Assembly: GCF_001983995.1 (NCBI RefSeq)
Contig: NZ_CP019450.1
Coordinates: forward strand, 1,178,001 to 1,242,000
Length of the DNA stretch: 64,000 bases
Origin: Halioglobus japonicus
GTDB taxonomy: Bacteria; Pseudomonadota; Gammaproteobacteria; Pseudomonadales; Halieaceae
Reading direction: 5' to 3'
Both the position numbers and the translations under genes were made by a program. The notes under the pieces were generated by a model. That model was not told the DNA's origin, ran no database searches, and worked only from the letters and a program-made list of their open reading frames with translations. The stretch's first letter is position 1. Each line of letters starts with the position of its first letter. This document shows, in pieces, positions 18,345 through 27,991 of the stretch.

Positions 18345-19547
18345 ATGACCCAAGACGCTTTTATTTACGACGCTATTCGCACGCCCCGTGGCAAGGGCAA
18401 GCCAGGTGGCGGCCTCTACGAGGTCAAGCCCATTGACCTGGTGACCAACCTGCTGGAGGAGATGAAATCCCGCCACAACCTGGATACCACCCAGGTGGAG
18501 GATTTCATCTGTGCCACCGGTGAACCGGTCAACGAGCAAGGGCAGAATATTGCCAAAACTGCATTGGTGTATTCCAGCTGGAATGATATTACCGTCGGTG
18601 CCCAACTGCACCGCTACTGTGCCGGTGGCCTCGATGCAGTGAACAACATCGCCATGAAAATCATGTCCGGCATGGAGTCTATGGGCGTTGCCGGCGGTGT
18701 TGAGAGTATGTCCCGCCTTGGCATCGGTGCATCCGGTGCGGCCGCAGGCGATGCCTGGGTGGCCATGCAGAGCTATGGCATATCCCAGGGCCTCGGCGCT
18801 GACCTGATGGCGCACCTGGACGGCTTCAGCCGTGAGGACGTCGACCGCTATGCCTGTGAGTCACAGCGCCGCGCTGGCCATGCCCGTGACAATGGCTATT
18901 TCGACAAATCAATTGTGCCGGTCAAGGACCTCAATGGCGTCACTGTGCTCGATCGCGATGAACTCATCCGTCCCACGGACATGGACAGCCTGGCCCGTCT
19001 CAATCCGTCTTTTGCCATGTTTAACGATTTCGGCCATGGCGATTTCCTCAAGTTTAAGTATCCGCAGGTAGAGAAAATTAACTGCGTACATACCCCGGGC
19101 AACTCCTCCGGTGTCGTCGATGGCGCCTCGCTGGTGCTGCTCGGCAACAAGCAGGCAGGGGACGACCAGGGCCTGAAGCCGCGGGCGCGCATCAAGGCGA
19201 TGGCCGTTACCGGCAGTGAACCCACCATTATGCTGGCCGGTCCGGCACCTGCCTCAGAGAAAGCGTTGAAGATGGCGGGAATGACCGTCGACGATATCGA
19301 CCTGTTCGAGCTCAATGAGGCGTTTGCTTCGGTGGTGTTGCGCTATCAGCGACTCATGGGCGTAGCCGATGACAAGATCAACGTGAACGGCGGCGCGATT
19401 GCCATGGGGCATCCCATTGGCGCCACCGGTGCCATTGTGCTGGGAACGCTGCTGGATGAGCTGGAGCGTCGCGATTTGAACACCGGCCTGGTCACCCTGT
19501 GTGCCGGTGGCGGTATCGGCATTGCCACTATCATCGAGCGTGTTTAA
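18345..19547 (+). CDS. Acetyl-CoA C-acyltransferase (thiolase)
   Basis: Thiolase of about 400 residues performing the last step of beta-oxidation, cleaving 3-ketoacyl-CoA with CoA. The nucleophilic Cys is at residue 92 ([12 protein letters not shown]; most thiolases have CASG here), the His is in [15 protein letters not shown] and the second Cys in [10 protein letters not shown]. Gene order, thiolase first and multifunctional enzyme next with a 12-base gap, is that of fadI-fadJ rather than fadBA. An RBS (GGAG) lies in the gap ahead of the second gene. Cytoplasmic. Chain-length preference is not decided by the sequence. Confidence 0.9.
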   Translation: MTQDAFIYDAIRTPRGKGKPGGGLYEVKPIDLVTNLLEEMKSRHNLDTTQVEDFICATGEPVNEQGQNIAKTALVYSSWNDITVGAQLHRYCAGGLDAVNNIAMKIMSGMESMGVAGGVESMSRLGIGASGAAAGDAWVAMQSYGISQGLGADLMAHLDGFSREDVDRYACESQRRAGHARDNGYFDKSIVPVKDLNGVTVLDRDELIRPTDMDSLARLNPSFAMFNDFGHGDFLKFKYPQVEKINCVHTPGNSSGVVDGASLVLLGNKQAGDDQGLKPRARIKAMAVTGSEPTIMLAGPAPASEKALKMAGMTVDDIDLFELNEAFASVVLRYQRLMGVADDKINVNGGAIAMGHPIGATGAIVLGTLLDELERRDLNTGLVTLCAGGGIGIATIIERV

Positions 19548-19559
19548 GGAGTTGTAGAG

Positions 19560-21716
19560 ATGAGTTATATCCGACTGGAAAAAGACGCCGATGGCATTGT
19601 TGACCTGATTTTTGATCAGGAGGGCAAGTCGGTGAATGTTATGGGTGAAGAATACGCAGAGGCCATGCCCAAAGCACTGGACGAACTGGAAGCCATGGGT
19701 GATGAGCTTAAGGGCCTGTATATTCGCTCCGGTAAGCCCGGTCAGTTCTTTGCTGGCGGCGACATTACCATGATGCTGGAGATGGACCTCAATCCGTCTC
19801 AGGAAGAGCGGGAAGAAATGCACCGGGGACTGCTCGATGCCAAGGAGCCACTGGCCCGTATTGAGCGCCTGGGCGTACCGGTAGCCGTGGGTATTAATGG
19901 CCCGGCACTGGGTGGTGGTTATGAGATTGCGCTGGCTTGCCATTACCGCATTGCAATGGATTCCCCGAAAGTGAAAGTCGGCCTGCCCGAGGCCATGCTG
20001 GGCCTGTTGCCCGGTGCCGGCGGCATTGTCCGTATGACGCGCATGCTTGGTATGCAGGAAGCGCTGGGCCTGATTTCGCAGGGCAAGCAGCTGGTGGCAG
20101 CGAAGGCACTTGAAAAAGGCCTGATTCACGAGTTGGCGGCCGATGAAGAGGCCATGGCCGCGCAGGCCAAAGCCTGGATTAAGGCCAACCCGGACGCTAG
20201 GCAGCCCTGGGAGCAGCCCGGCTACAGTATTCCGGGCGGAGGCCCGCAGGATGAGGCCACCCAGGGTCTGACGTACTTCGGCCCGGTGAATGTCATGAAC
20301 CAGACCAAGGGCAATATGACAGCACCGCAGGTGATTATTGCCGCGGTGATTGATACCGCCCGGGTGGACTATGCCACCGCGCACAAGATTGAGGCGCGCT
20401 ATTTCCAGCGCCTGCTGCTCGATCAGGTATCGCGCAACATGATGACTACATTCTTTATACAGATGAACGCGCTGGATGCCGGCGCGTCACGGCCCGAGGG
20501 TATTGCCAAGACCGAGGTGAAAAAACTCGGCATTCTCGGGGCGGGTGTGATGGGCGCAGGTATTGCGTTCAATGCGGCCAAGGTAGGGATGAATGTGGTC
20601 CTCAAGGACCTGACTCAGGAAAACGCGGACAAGGGTAAGGCCTACGCTGCCAGTGCCTGCGAGAAAAGTCGGCGAATCGACGAGCAGCAGGCAGAAGAGA
20701 TTCTGGGGCGCATTCAGCCGACGGCGGATGTTGCTGACCTGGCAGATTGTGACCTGGTCATTGAAGCGGTGTTTGAGAATCGCGATGTGAAGGCTGCGGT
20801 TACCCGCGAGACCGAGGCGGTACTGGGTGAGCAGGCAGTGTTTGCTTCCAATACCTCGGCGCTGCCCATTACTGAACTGGCGCAAGCTTCAGTGCGCCCG
20901 CAGAACTTCATCGGCATGCACTTCTTCTCCCCGGCGGAGCGCATGCCCCTGGTGGAAATCATTACCGGCGAGCAAACCTCAGATGAATGCCTGGCCTGGG
21001 CCTTTGATCTGGCGCAAAAAATGGGCAAGAAGCCGATTGTGGTCAAGGACGCTCCCGGCTTCTTTACCACCCGGGTCATCGGCCAGACCATTACCCAGGG
21101 CCAGCGCATGTTGGCTGAAGGGGTGAACCCGGCGCTGATCGAAAATGGCGCAGCCTTCAATGGCTCACCCATGGGGCCGCTGGAGACCCTCGACACGATC
21201 TCACTGGAGACCGCTTATCACGCGGCCAATCAGCAGCGCGTCGATGCCGAAGCCCGCGGTGAACAGGTGGAGCCCTCGGCCGAATCTGAAGTGATTCGGA
21301 TCATGGTGGAAGAGGCTGAGCGTGTCGGCCAGGCCAAGGGCGCCGGTTTCTACGACTACGACGATAACGGCAAGAAGGTGGCTACCTGGGCGGGCCTGAA
21401 GGCATTGTTCGCCAAAGATGGCTATAAGGACGTGCCCTATCAGGACGTGAAAGACCGCCTGCTGTTCTCCCAAGTGCTGGAGGCCATCCGCATTATGGAA
21501 GAGGGTGTGCTCACCAGTGTCGGTGACGGCAATATCGGCTCCATTATGGGCATTGGTTTTCCGCCGCACACCGGCGGTGTGTACCAATGTGTGAACGCCT
21601 ACGGCGTGCAGGCGTTTGCCGATCGGGCAAAGGAGTTGGCGGCAGCCTACGGTGAGGCCTTCGAGCCGCCACAGTTGCTGCTGGATATGGCAGCTGACGG
21701 CAGAACGTTTGGCTGA
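19560..21716 (+). CDS. Multifunctional 3-hydroxyacyl-CoA dehydrogenase/enoyl-CoA hydratase (FadJ-type)
   Basis: Beta-oxidation enzyme of about 718 residues. The N-terminal crotonase domain carries FFAGGDI and NGPALGGGYEIALACHYR (oxyanion hole) with the Glu/Gly-rich catalytic segment GLPEAMLGLLPGAGG. The linker leads to a Rossmann motif GAGVMGAGIAFNAA near residue 325 and the dehydrogenase signature HFFSPAERMPLVEI with the catalytic His. It converts enoyl-CoA to 3-ketoacyl-CoA for the upstream thiolase. Length and order match FadJ/FadB alpha subunits. Confidence 0.92.
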   Translation: MSYIRLEKDADGIVDLIFDQEGKSVNVMGEEYAEAMPKALDELEAMGDELKGLYIRSGKPGQFFAGGDITMMLEMDLNPSQEEREEMHRGLLDAKEPLARIERLGVPVAVGINGPALGGGYEIALACHYRIAMDSPKVKVGLPEAMLGLLPGAGGIVRMTRMLGMQEALGLISQGKQLVAAKALEKGLIHELAADEEAMAAQAKAWIKANPDARQPWEQPGYSIPGGGPQDEATQGLTYFGPVNVMNQTKGNMTAPQVIIAAVIDTARVDYATAHKIEARYFQRLLLDQVSRNMMTTFFIQMNALDAGASRPEGIAKTEVKKLGILGAGVMGAGIAFNAAKVGMNVVLKDLTQENADKGKAYAASACEKSRRIDEQQAEEILGRIQPTADVADLADCDLVIEAVFENRDVKAAVTRETEAVLGEQAVFASNTSALPITELAQASVRPQNFIGMHFFSPAERMPLVEIITGEQTSDECLAWAFDLAQKMGKKPIVVKDAPGFFTTRVIGQTITQGQRMLAEGVNPALIENGAAFNGSPMGPLETLDTISLETAYHAANQQRVDAEARGEQVEPSAESEVIRIMVEEAERVGQAKGAGFYDYDDNGKKVATWAGLKALFAKDGYKDVPYQDVKDRLLFSQVLEAIRIMEEGVLTSVGDGNIGSIMGIGFPPHTGGVYQCVNAYGVQAFADRAKELAAAYGEAFEPPQLLLDMAADGRTFG

Positions 21717-21758
21717 TGTCCTGACCCGGCGCCCGTATTGGCGGGCGCTGGCGATCCC

Positions 21759-23252
21759 TCAATTGTTGAGATATCTTGCCGTGACGGCGGCCTTGTAGGC
21801 CGCCGTACCCAGCGGCTCACCCGTGGCCCGTTCGATCAGTTCGTCGGGCAGGTACAGGCAGCCCTGAGAGCGAATATGGGTGTCCAGCCAGCCGTATAGC
21901 GGCTTGAGGTTACCTTCAGCCAGCCCCGGCATGATTTCCGGTACAGCGCGATTGGCAGCGGCAAATATCTGTGCAGCGGCCATTGCTCCCAGTGAATAAG
22001 TGGGGAAGTAGCCGAACAGGCCTTCGGGCCAGTGCACATCCTGCATGACGCCATCCGTATCGCTGGGTGGGGTAATACCCAGATAGCGCTGCATCATCTC
22101 GTTCCACGCGCCGGGCAGGTCGTCGATGGTGATGTCGTCCGCGACAATAGCCTTCTCCAGCTTGTAGCGCAGTATCACATGCAGCGGATAGGTCACCTCG
22201 TCGGCATAGACCCGGATCAACCCGGGCGCAACCTTGTGCTGTAGGCGTACCAGGTTGTCGGCCTCCCAGGCCGGGCCGCTGCCACCGAGGGTGTCGCGGA
22301 TAATCGGCGCCAGGTGGCGAATAAACGCCTCTGAACGCCCCGCCTGCATCTCCAGTAACAGTGACTGGCTCTCGTGCAGGGTCATGTCCCGGCTGTTTCC
22401 TACTGGCTGGCTGAGCCAGTCTTTGGGCCGGCCATCTTCGTACAGGGCGTGGCCCACCTCGTGCACTACGGCCATGAGACTGGCGGTAAAGTCGGACTCC
22501 TCGTAGCGAGTGGTGATTCGATTGTCGCCGTCGGCGCCGCCAGAGAAGGGATGCGCTGCCACATCCAGCCGGCCGCGATCGAAGGGGAAATCCAGAACTT
22601 CCATGACGGCCCGGCTCAGTGCCTCCTGCTTGTCCAGGGCGAAAGGCCCCTGCGGCTGCAGGATGGCTGGTCCCTGAGCCTGTTTCTCCAGCACCTGCTG
22701 CAGGAAGTTGGGTAAGAACCCTGCCAGATCATCGAAGATGGCATCGATCTGCACTTCGCGACGGCCAGGGTCGTACTGATCGAGCAGCGCTTCGTAGGGG
22801 GTAATGCCGAACAGCTCTGCCTTAATCCCTGCCTCTTCGCGTTTGAGATCGAACAGGGCTTTCAGTTTGGGGGCGAGGCGTTTGAAGTCATTCGCCGGGC
22901 GTGCCTCACGCCATACCATGGTGGCCTCGTGACGGGCGTGGACCATTTTTTCCACCAGATCTGCCGGTACTGCATTGGCGTGGCGGTAGAGGCGTTTGAT
23001 TTCGCGCAGATTGGCTTGCTGCCACGGGTCCAGTTGCTCGCGTTGCTGTTCGGCTTCGGCGATGGCATCGGCCGTGGCAGGGTCAGTCTGGATCTCGTGC
23101 TGCATGACACTGAGTTCGGCTTCGACCTCGGCGCGGGCCTCGGCTGCGCCCGATGGCATCATTGTCTCGTGATCCCAGAACAGAATGCCCTCGGCATTGC
23201 GCAGGGCCGACAGGCGCTTGTGGGTGGCTTCGAGTTTCTGGTAGGCGTTCAT
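21759..23252 (-). CDS. Carboxypeptidase Taq family metallopeptidase (M32)
   Basis: Zinc metallocarboxypeptidase of about 497 residues, the usual M32 size. The zinc-binding HEVGH lies at 264-268, preceded by the M32 signature HPFSGGADGDNRITTRY (234-250), and further blocks such as MTLHESQSLLLEMQ are conserved in the family. It removes C-terminal residues from peptides in the cytoplasm. No signal peptide. It stands downstream of the P450 gene on the same strand with about 50 bases between, but the two have no obvious functional tie. Confidence 0.92.
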   Translation of the reverse strand: MNAYQKLEATHKRLSALRNAEGILFWDHETMMPSGAAEARAEVEAELSVMQHEIQTDPATADAIAEAEQQREQLDPWQQANLREIKRLYRHANAVPADLVEKMVHARHEATMVWREARPANDFKRLAPKLKALFDLKREEAGIKAELFGITPYEALLDQYDPGRREVQIDAIFDDLAGFLPNFLQQVLEKQAQGPAILQPQGPFALDKQEALSRAVMEVLDFPFDRGRLDVAAHPFSGGADGDNRITTRYEESDFTASLMAVVHEVGHALYEDGRPKDWLSQPVGNSRDMTLHESQSLLLEMQAGRSEAFIRHLAPIIRDTLGGSGPAWEADNLVRLQHKVAPGLIRVYADEVTYPLHVILRYKLEKAIVADDITIDDLPGAWNEMMQRYLGITPPSDTDGVMQDVHWPEGLFGYFPTYSLGAMAAAQIFAAANRAVPEIMPGLAEGNLKPLYGWLDTHIRSQGCLYLPDELIERATGEPLGTAAYKAAVTARYLNN

Positions 23253-23300
23253 GGTGCTGTTCCCCGGAATTAGCCGGGGAGAATAGCACAGGCACAGTGT

Positions 23301-24551
23301 TCAGGCTGCGTCGGCGCCGGCTTCTGCGTCGAAGCTGATGCGCATTTCCTTCATGGCGTTGACGAAGAATGAGCGCACAAACTGGGGTTCTTCGGCAAAC
23401 TTCGGGTTGCGCAGGCGCGGGATAATTTCCTCGAACATAACGTTCAGTTCCAGGCGTGCCAGGTGGGTGCCAATGCAAAAGTGCTGGCCAATGCCAAAGG
23501 AGCGCAGCTGGTTGTACAGGTCAGGCATGCGCTCGGCGCGAGTAATGTCGAATTCTGTGGCATTGTCCCCAAACACATCTTCGTCGTGGTTGGCAGCATG
23601 GTAATGGAGAATAATCTTGTCGCCGGCCTTGATCTGCTGGCCGGCGAGTTCGCAGTCTTCGGTCGCGGTGCGGCGCATGGAGATAAAGGCCGTGTTGTAG
23701 CGCAGAATTTCCTCGACGGCGTTGCTAATCTTGTCGGGGTTATCCACCAGGTATTGCAGCTGATTGGGGTTTTCCATTAGCAGGCGCATACCCTGGGCAA
23801 TCACGGTGCGTGTTGACTCGTTGCCGCCCACCAGAATCAGGATAAACATCCAGGCGAACATCTCCTCGCTGACCGGCTCGCCTTGGAGTTCAGCGTCCAG
23901 CAGCGCGCCGGTGATGTTGTCCATCGGCTCCTGGCGGTGTTTCTCCACCAGTTGCATGGCATAGCCAATGGCCTCCATGGCGGCGATCTGGGCATCCTCT
24001 TCCGAGGTGGCCATATCCGGGTCATCCGCGAAAATCATGGTGTTGGTCCAGTCGAAGAACTGTTTGCGGTCTTCCTTGGGCACACCCAGCAAATCCAGAA
24101 TAGCGATCAGCGGCAGTTCTGCAGCGACCTCCTCGACAAACTCGCATTCGCCGCGACTGGCGACTGCGTCGACAATGCTCTTGGCATGCTGGCGAAACAT
24201 GGGTTCGTAAGAATCTACTCGCTTTGGGGTAAATGCATTGCGCACGATCCGGCGCACCTTCTGGTGCCGGGGCGGGTCCATGTTAATGATGGTGTTCTTC
24301 TGCATTTCCAGTGAAGCCTCTTCCATCTCCATGGGAAAGGCGCCGCGTTTTTCGGAGGAGAACAGCGCCGGTTGCTTGGACACCTCGTCGAGGTCCTTGA
24401 TACGGGTGACAACCCAGTAGGGAATGCCCGTCAGCGGGTCTTCCATTTTTACCACTGGGCCTGCCTTGCGGATGTCGCTCAGCATCTGGTATGGCATACC
24501 ATCTTTATAGGTGTCGGGGTCGAGCAGATTGGAAAAGGGGCACTGGCTCAT
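23301..24551 (-). CDS. Cytochrome P450
   Basis: Soluble bacterial P450 of about 416 residues. The heme loop FGIGQHFCIGTHLAR contains the axial Cys at 359; ExxR is at 281-284 (EILR); the I-helix oxygen-binding segment is VGGNEST (241-247), in which Glu-Ser-Thr replaces the more usual Asp/Glu-Thr arrangement. The MDPPRHQKVRRIV block is typical of CYP families acting on steroids, terpenes or branched lipids, but the substrate is not decided. No ferredoxin or reductase gene is adjacent. A perfect 22-base palindrome ahead of the start suggests control by a TetR-type repressor. Confidence 0.92.
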   Translation of the reverse strand: MSQCPFSNLLDPDTYKDGMPYQMLSDIRKAGPVVKMEDPLTGIPYWVVTRIKDLDEVSKQPALFSSEKRGAFPMEMEEASLEMQKNTIINMDPPRHQKVRRIVRNAFTPKRVDSYEPMFRQHAKSIVDAVASRGECEFVEEVAAELPLIAILDLLGVPKEDRKQFFDWTNTMIFADDPDMATSEEDAQIAAMEAIGYAMQLVEKHRQEPMDNITGALLDAELQGEPVSEEMFAWMFILILVGGNESTRTVIAQGMRLLMENPNQLQYLVDNPDKISNAVEEILRYNTAFISMRRTATEDCELAGQQIKAGDKIILHYHAANHDEDVFGDNATEFDITRAERMPDLYNQLRSFGIGQHFCIGTHLARLELNVMFEEIIPRLRNPKFAEEPQFVRSFFVNAMKEMRISFDAEAGADAA

Positions 24552-24589
24552 GGCGATGTCTCCCGCAGGGCAGTTGTAAAAAGAGTAGC

Positions 24590-24611
24590 CAAACTAATGA
24601 CTATTAGTTTG
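24590..24611. promoter_or_regulatory. Perfect palindrome upstream of the P450 gene, TetR-type operator candidate
   Basis: CAAACTAAT, four bases, then ATTAGTTTG: two exact 9-base arms 39 bases before the P450 start. Size, AT-rich arms and position are those of a TetR-family operator. No TetR gene lies in the window, so the regulator would act from elsewhere. Confidence 0.6.
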
Positions 24612-24683
24612 TAGGAAATTGTGGCATAGCGACCCTGACAGGTAAAGCGGGGTTGGTCTTATCTATTGGACTGGGAGGGGCGG

Positions 24684-26174
24684 TCAGGCGGCCCGATAGG
24701 CCAGCGCTTCTGCTATATGGGCCTCCTGAATATGCGAGGAGCCTTCCATGTCCGCAAGGGTCAGCGCCACACGCAATGTACGATGCAGCCCGCGCCCGGA
24801 CAGCTTGAGCTGGCCCGCTGCCGCTTCCAGTAGCGCGCGTGGGCCCTCATGTAGCTGGCTGATTTCAAGTAACTGGTCATTACTGAGGCGGGCATTGACG
24901 CAGTGCTGACGGTGCAGTTGCCGAGCTCTGCATGCGCTCACCCGTTGGCGGATGGTCGCTGACGATTCACCGCGGCCGCCGCGGCGCAATAATTGCGCGG
25001 GTGGGAGGCGTGTGACCGGGACATGTAAGTCGATGCGGTCCAGCAGCGGGCCGGAAATACGCCCCGCATAGCGCTGAATCTGCTCTGGCGAGCAGCAGCA
25101 GGGGTGCTCCGGGTCGCCGAGGTAGCCACAGGGGCAGGGATTCATGGCCGCCACCAATTGAAAGCTGGAGGGATAGCTGACCCGGTGTCTGGCCCGGGCG
25201 AGAGTCACCTGCCCGGACTCCATCGGCTCGCGCAGCATATCCAGGCTGTGGCGGGAGAACTCCGGCAGCTCGTCGAGAAACAGCACACCGCCGTGTGCGA
25301 GCGACACCTCACCGGGCTGTGGATTGCCGCCGCCACCAATAAGCGCTGCAGCGCTGGCACTGTGGTGTGGTGATCGGAAGGGTCGCTGTGCAGATTCACC
25401 GGGCTTTGCTAAGCCACAGAAGTCGCGCAGCGCCAGAATGACCAGCGCTTCCTGTGGATCCGGTGGTGGCAGAATCCCCGGCATACGACTGGCGAGCAGG
25501 GTCTTGCCGGTGCCGGGTGGCCCTGTTAACAGCAGGTTGTGACCGCCACTGGCGGCGATTTCCAGGGCACGTCGGGCGCCTTCCTGACCCGTTACTTCGG
25601 CAAGGTCGGGCGTGTTGTTGGCCGTGGGCTGGGCGGGGCTTGTAGCAAAGGTGGGCAGTGGTTCACTGTCATTGAGGTGTGCGCATAGCGTGAGCAGGTC
25701 AGGTGCACCGAGGAGGGCGATGTCATCGACGACGCTGGCAGTGGCTGCGCAGCTCAGCGGTACTATCAGGGGCCGGTTGCATGCGCTCGCGGCAAGCGCG
25801 GCGCAAACAATGCCCGTGACCGGTTGTAAGCCGCCGTCCAGTGCCAGTTCTCCAAGACATTCGCAGTGATCCAGCTTGTCCCCCGGCAGCTGCCCGGAGG
25901 CCACCAGAATACCCAGTGCAATAGGCAGATCGAAGCGCCCGCCTTCCTTGGGCAGGTCGGCCGGGGCGAGATTGACGGTAATGCGGCGATCAGGGAATTC
26001 GAAGTGGGAGTTGAGAATAGCCGAGCGAACCCGGTCTTTGCTCTCACGGACAGCGGTCTCGGGCATGCCGACGATGTGAAACGCAGGCAGCCCGTTGGAG
26101 AGATGAGTTTCAACCCGAACAGGTGGCGCCGAGAGCCCCACCAGGGCGCGGCTGTGAACAATTGATAGTTCCAT
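24684..26174 (-). CDS. YifB/ComM family Mg-chelatase-like AAA ATPase
   Basis: About 496 residues. N-terminal Lon-protease-like fold domain (VHSRALVGLSAPPVRVETHLS through ALDGGLQPVTG), then an AAA+ domain with Walker A GPPGTGKT near 216-223, Walker B GVLFLDELPEF and a zinc-type Cys cluster (NPCPCGYLG, HPCCCS) near 345-360. The family includes ComM, a hexameric helicase that promotes branch migration of incoming DNA during natural transformation. Whether this organism is competent is unknown. It lies just downstream of ubiK on the same strand. Confidence 0.9.
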   Translation of the reverse strand: MELSIVHSRALVGLSAPPVRVETHLSNGLPAFHIVGMPETAVRESKDRVRSAILNSHFEFPDRRITVNLAPADLPKEGGRFDLPIALGILVASGQLPGDKLDHCECLGELALDGGLQPVTGIVCAALAASACNRPLIVPLSCAATASVVDDIALLGAPDLLTLCAHLNDSEPLPTFATSPAQPTANNTPDLAEVTGQEGARRALEIAASGGHNLLLTGPPGTGKTLLASRMPGILPPPDPQEALVILALRDFCGLAKPGESAQRPFRSPHHSASAAALIGGGGNPQPGEVSLAHGGVLFLDELPEFSRHSLDMLREPMESGQVTLARARHRVSYPSSFQLVAAMNPCPCGYLGDPEHPCCCSPEQIQRYAGRISGPLLDRIDLHVPVTRLPPAQLLRRGGRGESSATIRQRVSACRARQLHRQHCVNARLSNDQLLEISQLHEGPRALLEAAAGQLKLSGRGLHRTLRVALTLADMEGSSHIQEAHIAEALAYRAA

Positions 26175-26218
26175 GGCTCATCCTTGAGCGCGGGGCTATT
26201 CAGATAGGTGAAAAGGCC

Positions 26219-26482
26219 TCAGGGGCCCTCGGACAGGGCTTCCAGTTCGGTGGTCAGTTGGGCGAGTTCGGATTCGAGTTCCGCTACCCTTTCGCGAGTG
26301 CGTCTGAGAATCTCCGCCTGCACATCAAACTCTTCCCGGCTCACGACATCCAGTCTATTCAACGCTCCCTGTGCCAGCGTCTTGACGCCTTTGTCGACCT
26401 CATCGCGCAGGCCGGACTGGCCCACCATGTCGCCGACCTGTTGGAGGACGTCCCAGGGGGGAGGAGGGGGTTTGATCGCCAT
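26219..26482 (-). CDS. ubiK: Ubiquinone biosynthesis accessory factor UbiK (BMFP domain)
   Basis: Short, 87-residue coiled-coil protein. The family pattern is clear: an N-terminal amphipathic part with Pro repeats, the middle VSREEFDVQAEILRRTRERV, and a C-terminal leucine-rich coil (LESELAQLTTELEAL). UbiK binds UbiJ and lipids and supports the aerobic Ubi complex. The neighbour yifB is a common partner in gene order in gammaproteobacteria. Confidence 0.88.
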   Translation of the reverse strand: MAIKPPPPPWDVLQQVGDMVGQSGLRDEVDKGVKTLAQGALNRLDVVSREEFDVQAEILRRTRERVAELESELAQLTTELEALSEGP

Positions 26483-26602
26483 GTGCCTGCCTTTTCGCTG
26501 TGCCTTGGCTGCAGATTCTAGAGGATTTCCCGGGGTATACCCAGATCAGAAGCGTCCACGGGTGGCGAATTCTGATGCGCTTTCCAGTGTGCGTCATTTT
26601 GG

Positions 26603-26648
26603 TGCACCAAGATGGTGCGAGTGACAACATTGGTGCACGCGCGGTGCC
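26603..26648 (+). promoter_or_regulatory. NtrC-type upstream activator sites
   Basis: TGCACC-N5-GGTGCG (26603-26619) matches the NtrC palindrome TGCACC-N5-GGTGCA at 11 of 12 positions. A second, weaker TGCAC/GGTGC pair with a shorter spacer follows at 26634-26647. Both lie about 100-145 bases before the proximal sigma54 promoter, the normal enhancer distance. Confidence 0.65.
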
Positions 26649-26724
26649 TTCTTTGCGCAGGAATACTGCTGCAGGAGCGTCGTTTTAGTGTTAAGTAATT
26701 GATATTAATAACTAATAAAGACTT

Positions 26725-26740
26725 TGGCACACCATCTGCA
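26725..26740 (+). promoter_or_regulatory. Sigma54 promoter for the porin-glnK-amtB operon
   Basis: TGGCAC-N5-CTGCA with the invariant GG and GC exactly ten bases apart; the transcript should begin near 26751. A second sequence with GG-N10-GC and a perfect TTGC (26643-26656) lies upstream and is an alternative. With NtrC-type sites upstream this is a nitrogen-starvation promoter. Confidence 0.7.
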
Positions 26741-26837
26741 ATTACTCGGGTGGATTTGTATAGCGCGCACAACGTGCCCGAAATTAGACGAAGCAATACC
26801 AATCTGACACTCAAAACGATTTTTGGAGATTTGGAAC

Positions 26838-27557
26838 ATGTTGAAAAAAGTACTTCCCGCTGCCGTTGCCGCCTCGCTGCTGGCTGGCGCGACTGCAACT
26901 ACAGTACAAGCGGCTGAAATCAGCGCCAATGTAGCCCTGACCAGCGACTACCGCTTCCGCGGTATTTCCCAGTCCGACGAAAGCATCGCCCTGCAGGGTG
27001 GTTTCGACCTGGCGTTCGATAACGGCATCTACGTTGGTACCTGGGGTTCGTCCGTAGACTTCGATTCCAATGACGGCTTCGACGGCTCTCTGGAACTGGA
27101 CTACTACGTGGGCTGGGGCATGGACATTGGCGAGAACTCCGCCATTGACGTTGGCTACCTGTACTACGATTACCCCGGAGATGATGGCGCCGAGGGCGAC
27201 TACCAGGAGCTCTACGGTTCCTTCTCATTCTACGATTTCACCGTGGGCATGGCGTACTCTGACGACTACTACGGCGAGACCGATACTTTCTTCTACTACT
27301 ACGCTGACTACAGCCTGGGCCTGGGTGAGAACTTCTCCCTGGACTTCCACGTTGGCTTCAACGATCTTGAAGAAGATGGTGGCTTCCTGGCAACCAGCGA
27401 AGATTCCTACACCGATTACTCTGTTGCCCTGAGCACTTCCTGGCTGGCCGTTGACTGGTCCATCGCCTACGTGGGCACCACTCTGGATGAAGAAGACGTG
27501 TTCGACACCGATTGGGGCGAAGACACTGTTGTATTCACCGTTTCCAAGAGCATGTAA
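26838..27557 (+). CDS. TorF family putative porin
   Basis: Outer-membrane protein of about 239 residues. A signal peptide (MLKKVLPAAVAASLLAGATA...VQA) is followed by EISANVALTSDYRFRGISQS, the start characteristic of the TIGR02001/TorF group, then alternating strands very rich in Asp, Glu, Tyr and Phe, ending in a C-terminal aromatic-containing strand (VVFTVSKSM). The mature part is strongly acidic. It is first in an operon with glnK and amtB, so it probably eases entry of a small nitrogen compound across the outer membrane under nitrogen limitation; this is inference from context. GGAG lies eight bases upstream of the chosen ATG. Confidence 0.85.
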   Translation: MLKKVLPAAVAASLLAGATATTVQAAEISANVALTSDYRFRGISQSDESIALQGGFDLAFDNGIYVGTWGSSVDFDSNDGFDGSLELDYYVGWGMDIGENSAIDVGYLYYDYPGDDGAEGDYQELYGSFSFYDFTVGMAYSDDYYGETDTFFYYYADYSLGLGENFSLDFHVGFNDLEEDGGFLATSEDSYTDYSVALSTSWLAVDWSIAYVGTTLDEEDVFDTDWGEDTVVFTVSKSM

Positions 27558-27578
27558 GCACGTTTGAAGGCTTATCCC

Positions 27579-27601
27579 ATGGCGCCCCCAGTGGGCGCCA
27601 T
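27579..27601 (+). terminator. Intercistronic hairpin between porin and glnK
   Basis: ATGGCGCCC, five bases, GGGCGCCAT: a perfect 9-base stem followed by only TTAAG. With no long T run it is probably a processing barrier or leaky terminator that keeps porin mRNA more abundant than glnK-amtB. Confidence 0.55.
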
Positions 27602-27605
27602 TTAA

Positions 27606-27962
<357 letters not shown>

Positions 27963-27991
27963 CCCTTTTACTGTCCGTAGAGAGTATTCCC

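Noticed and set aside
19254..20384. 376-codon minus-strand frame opposite the thiolase/FadJ genes
   Set aside because: Crosses two real genes antisense and has no RBS or recognisable domain.
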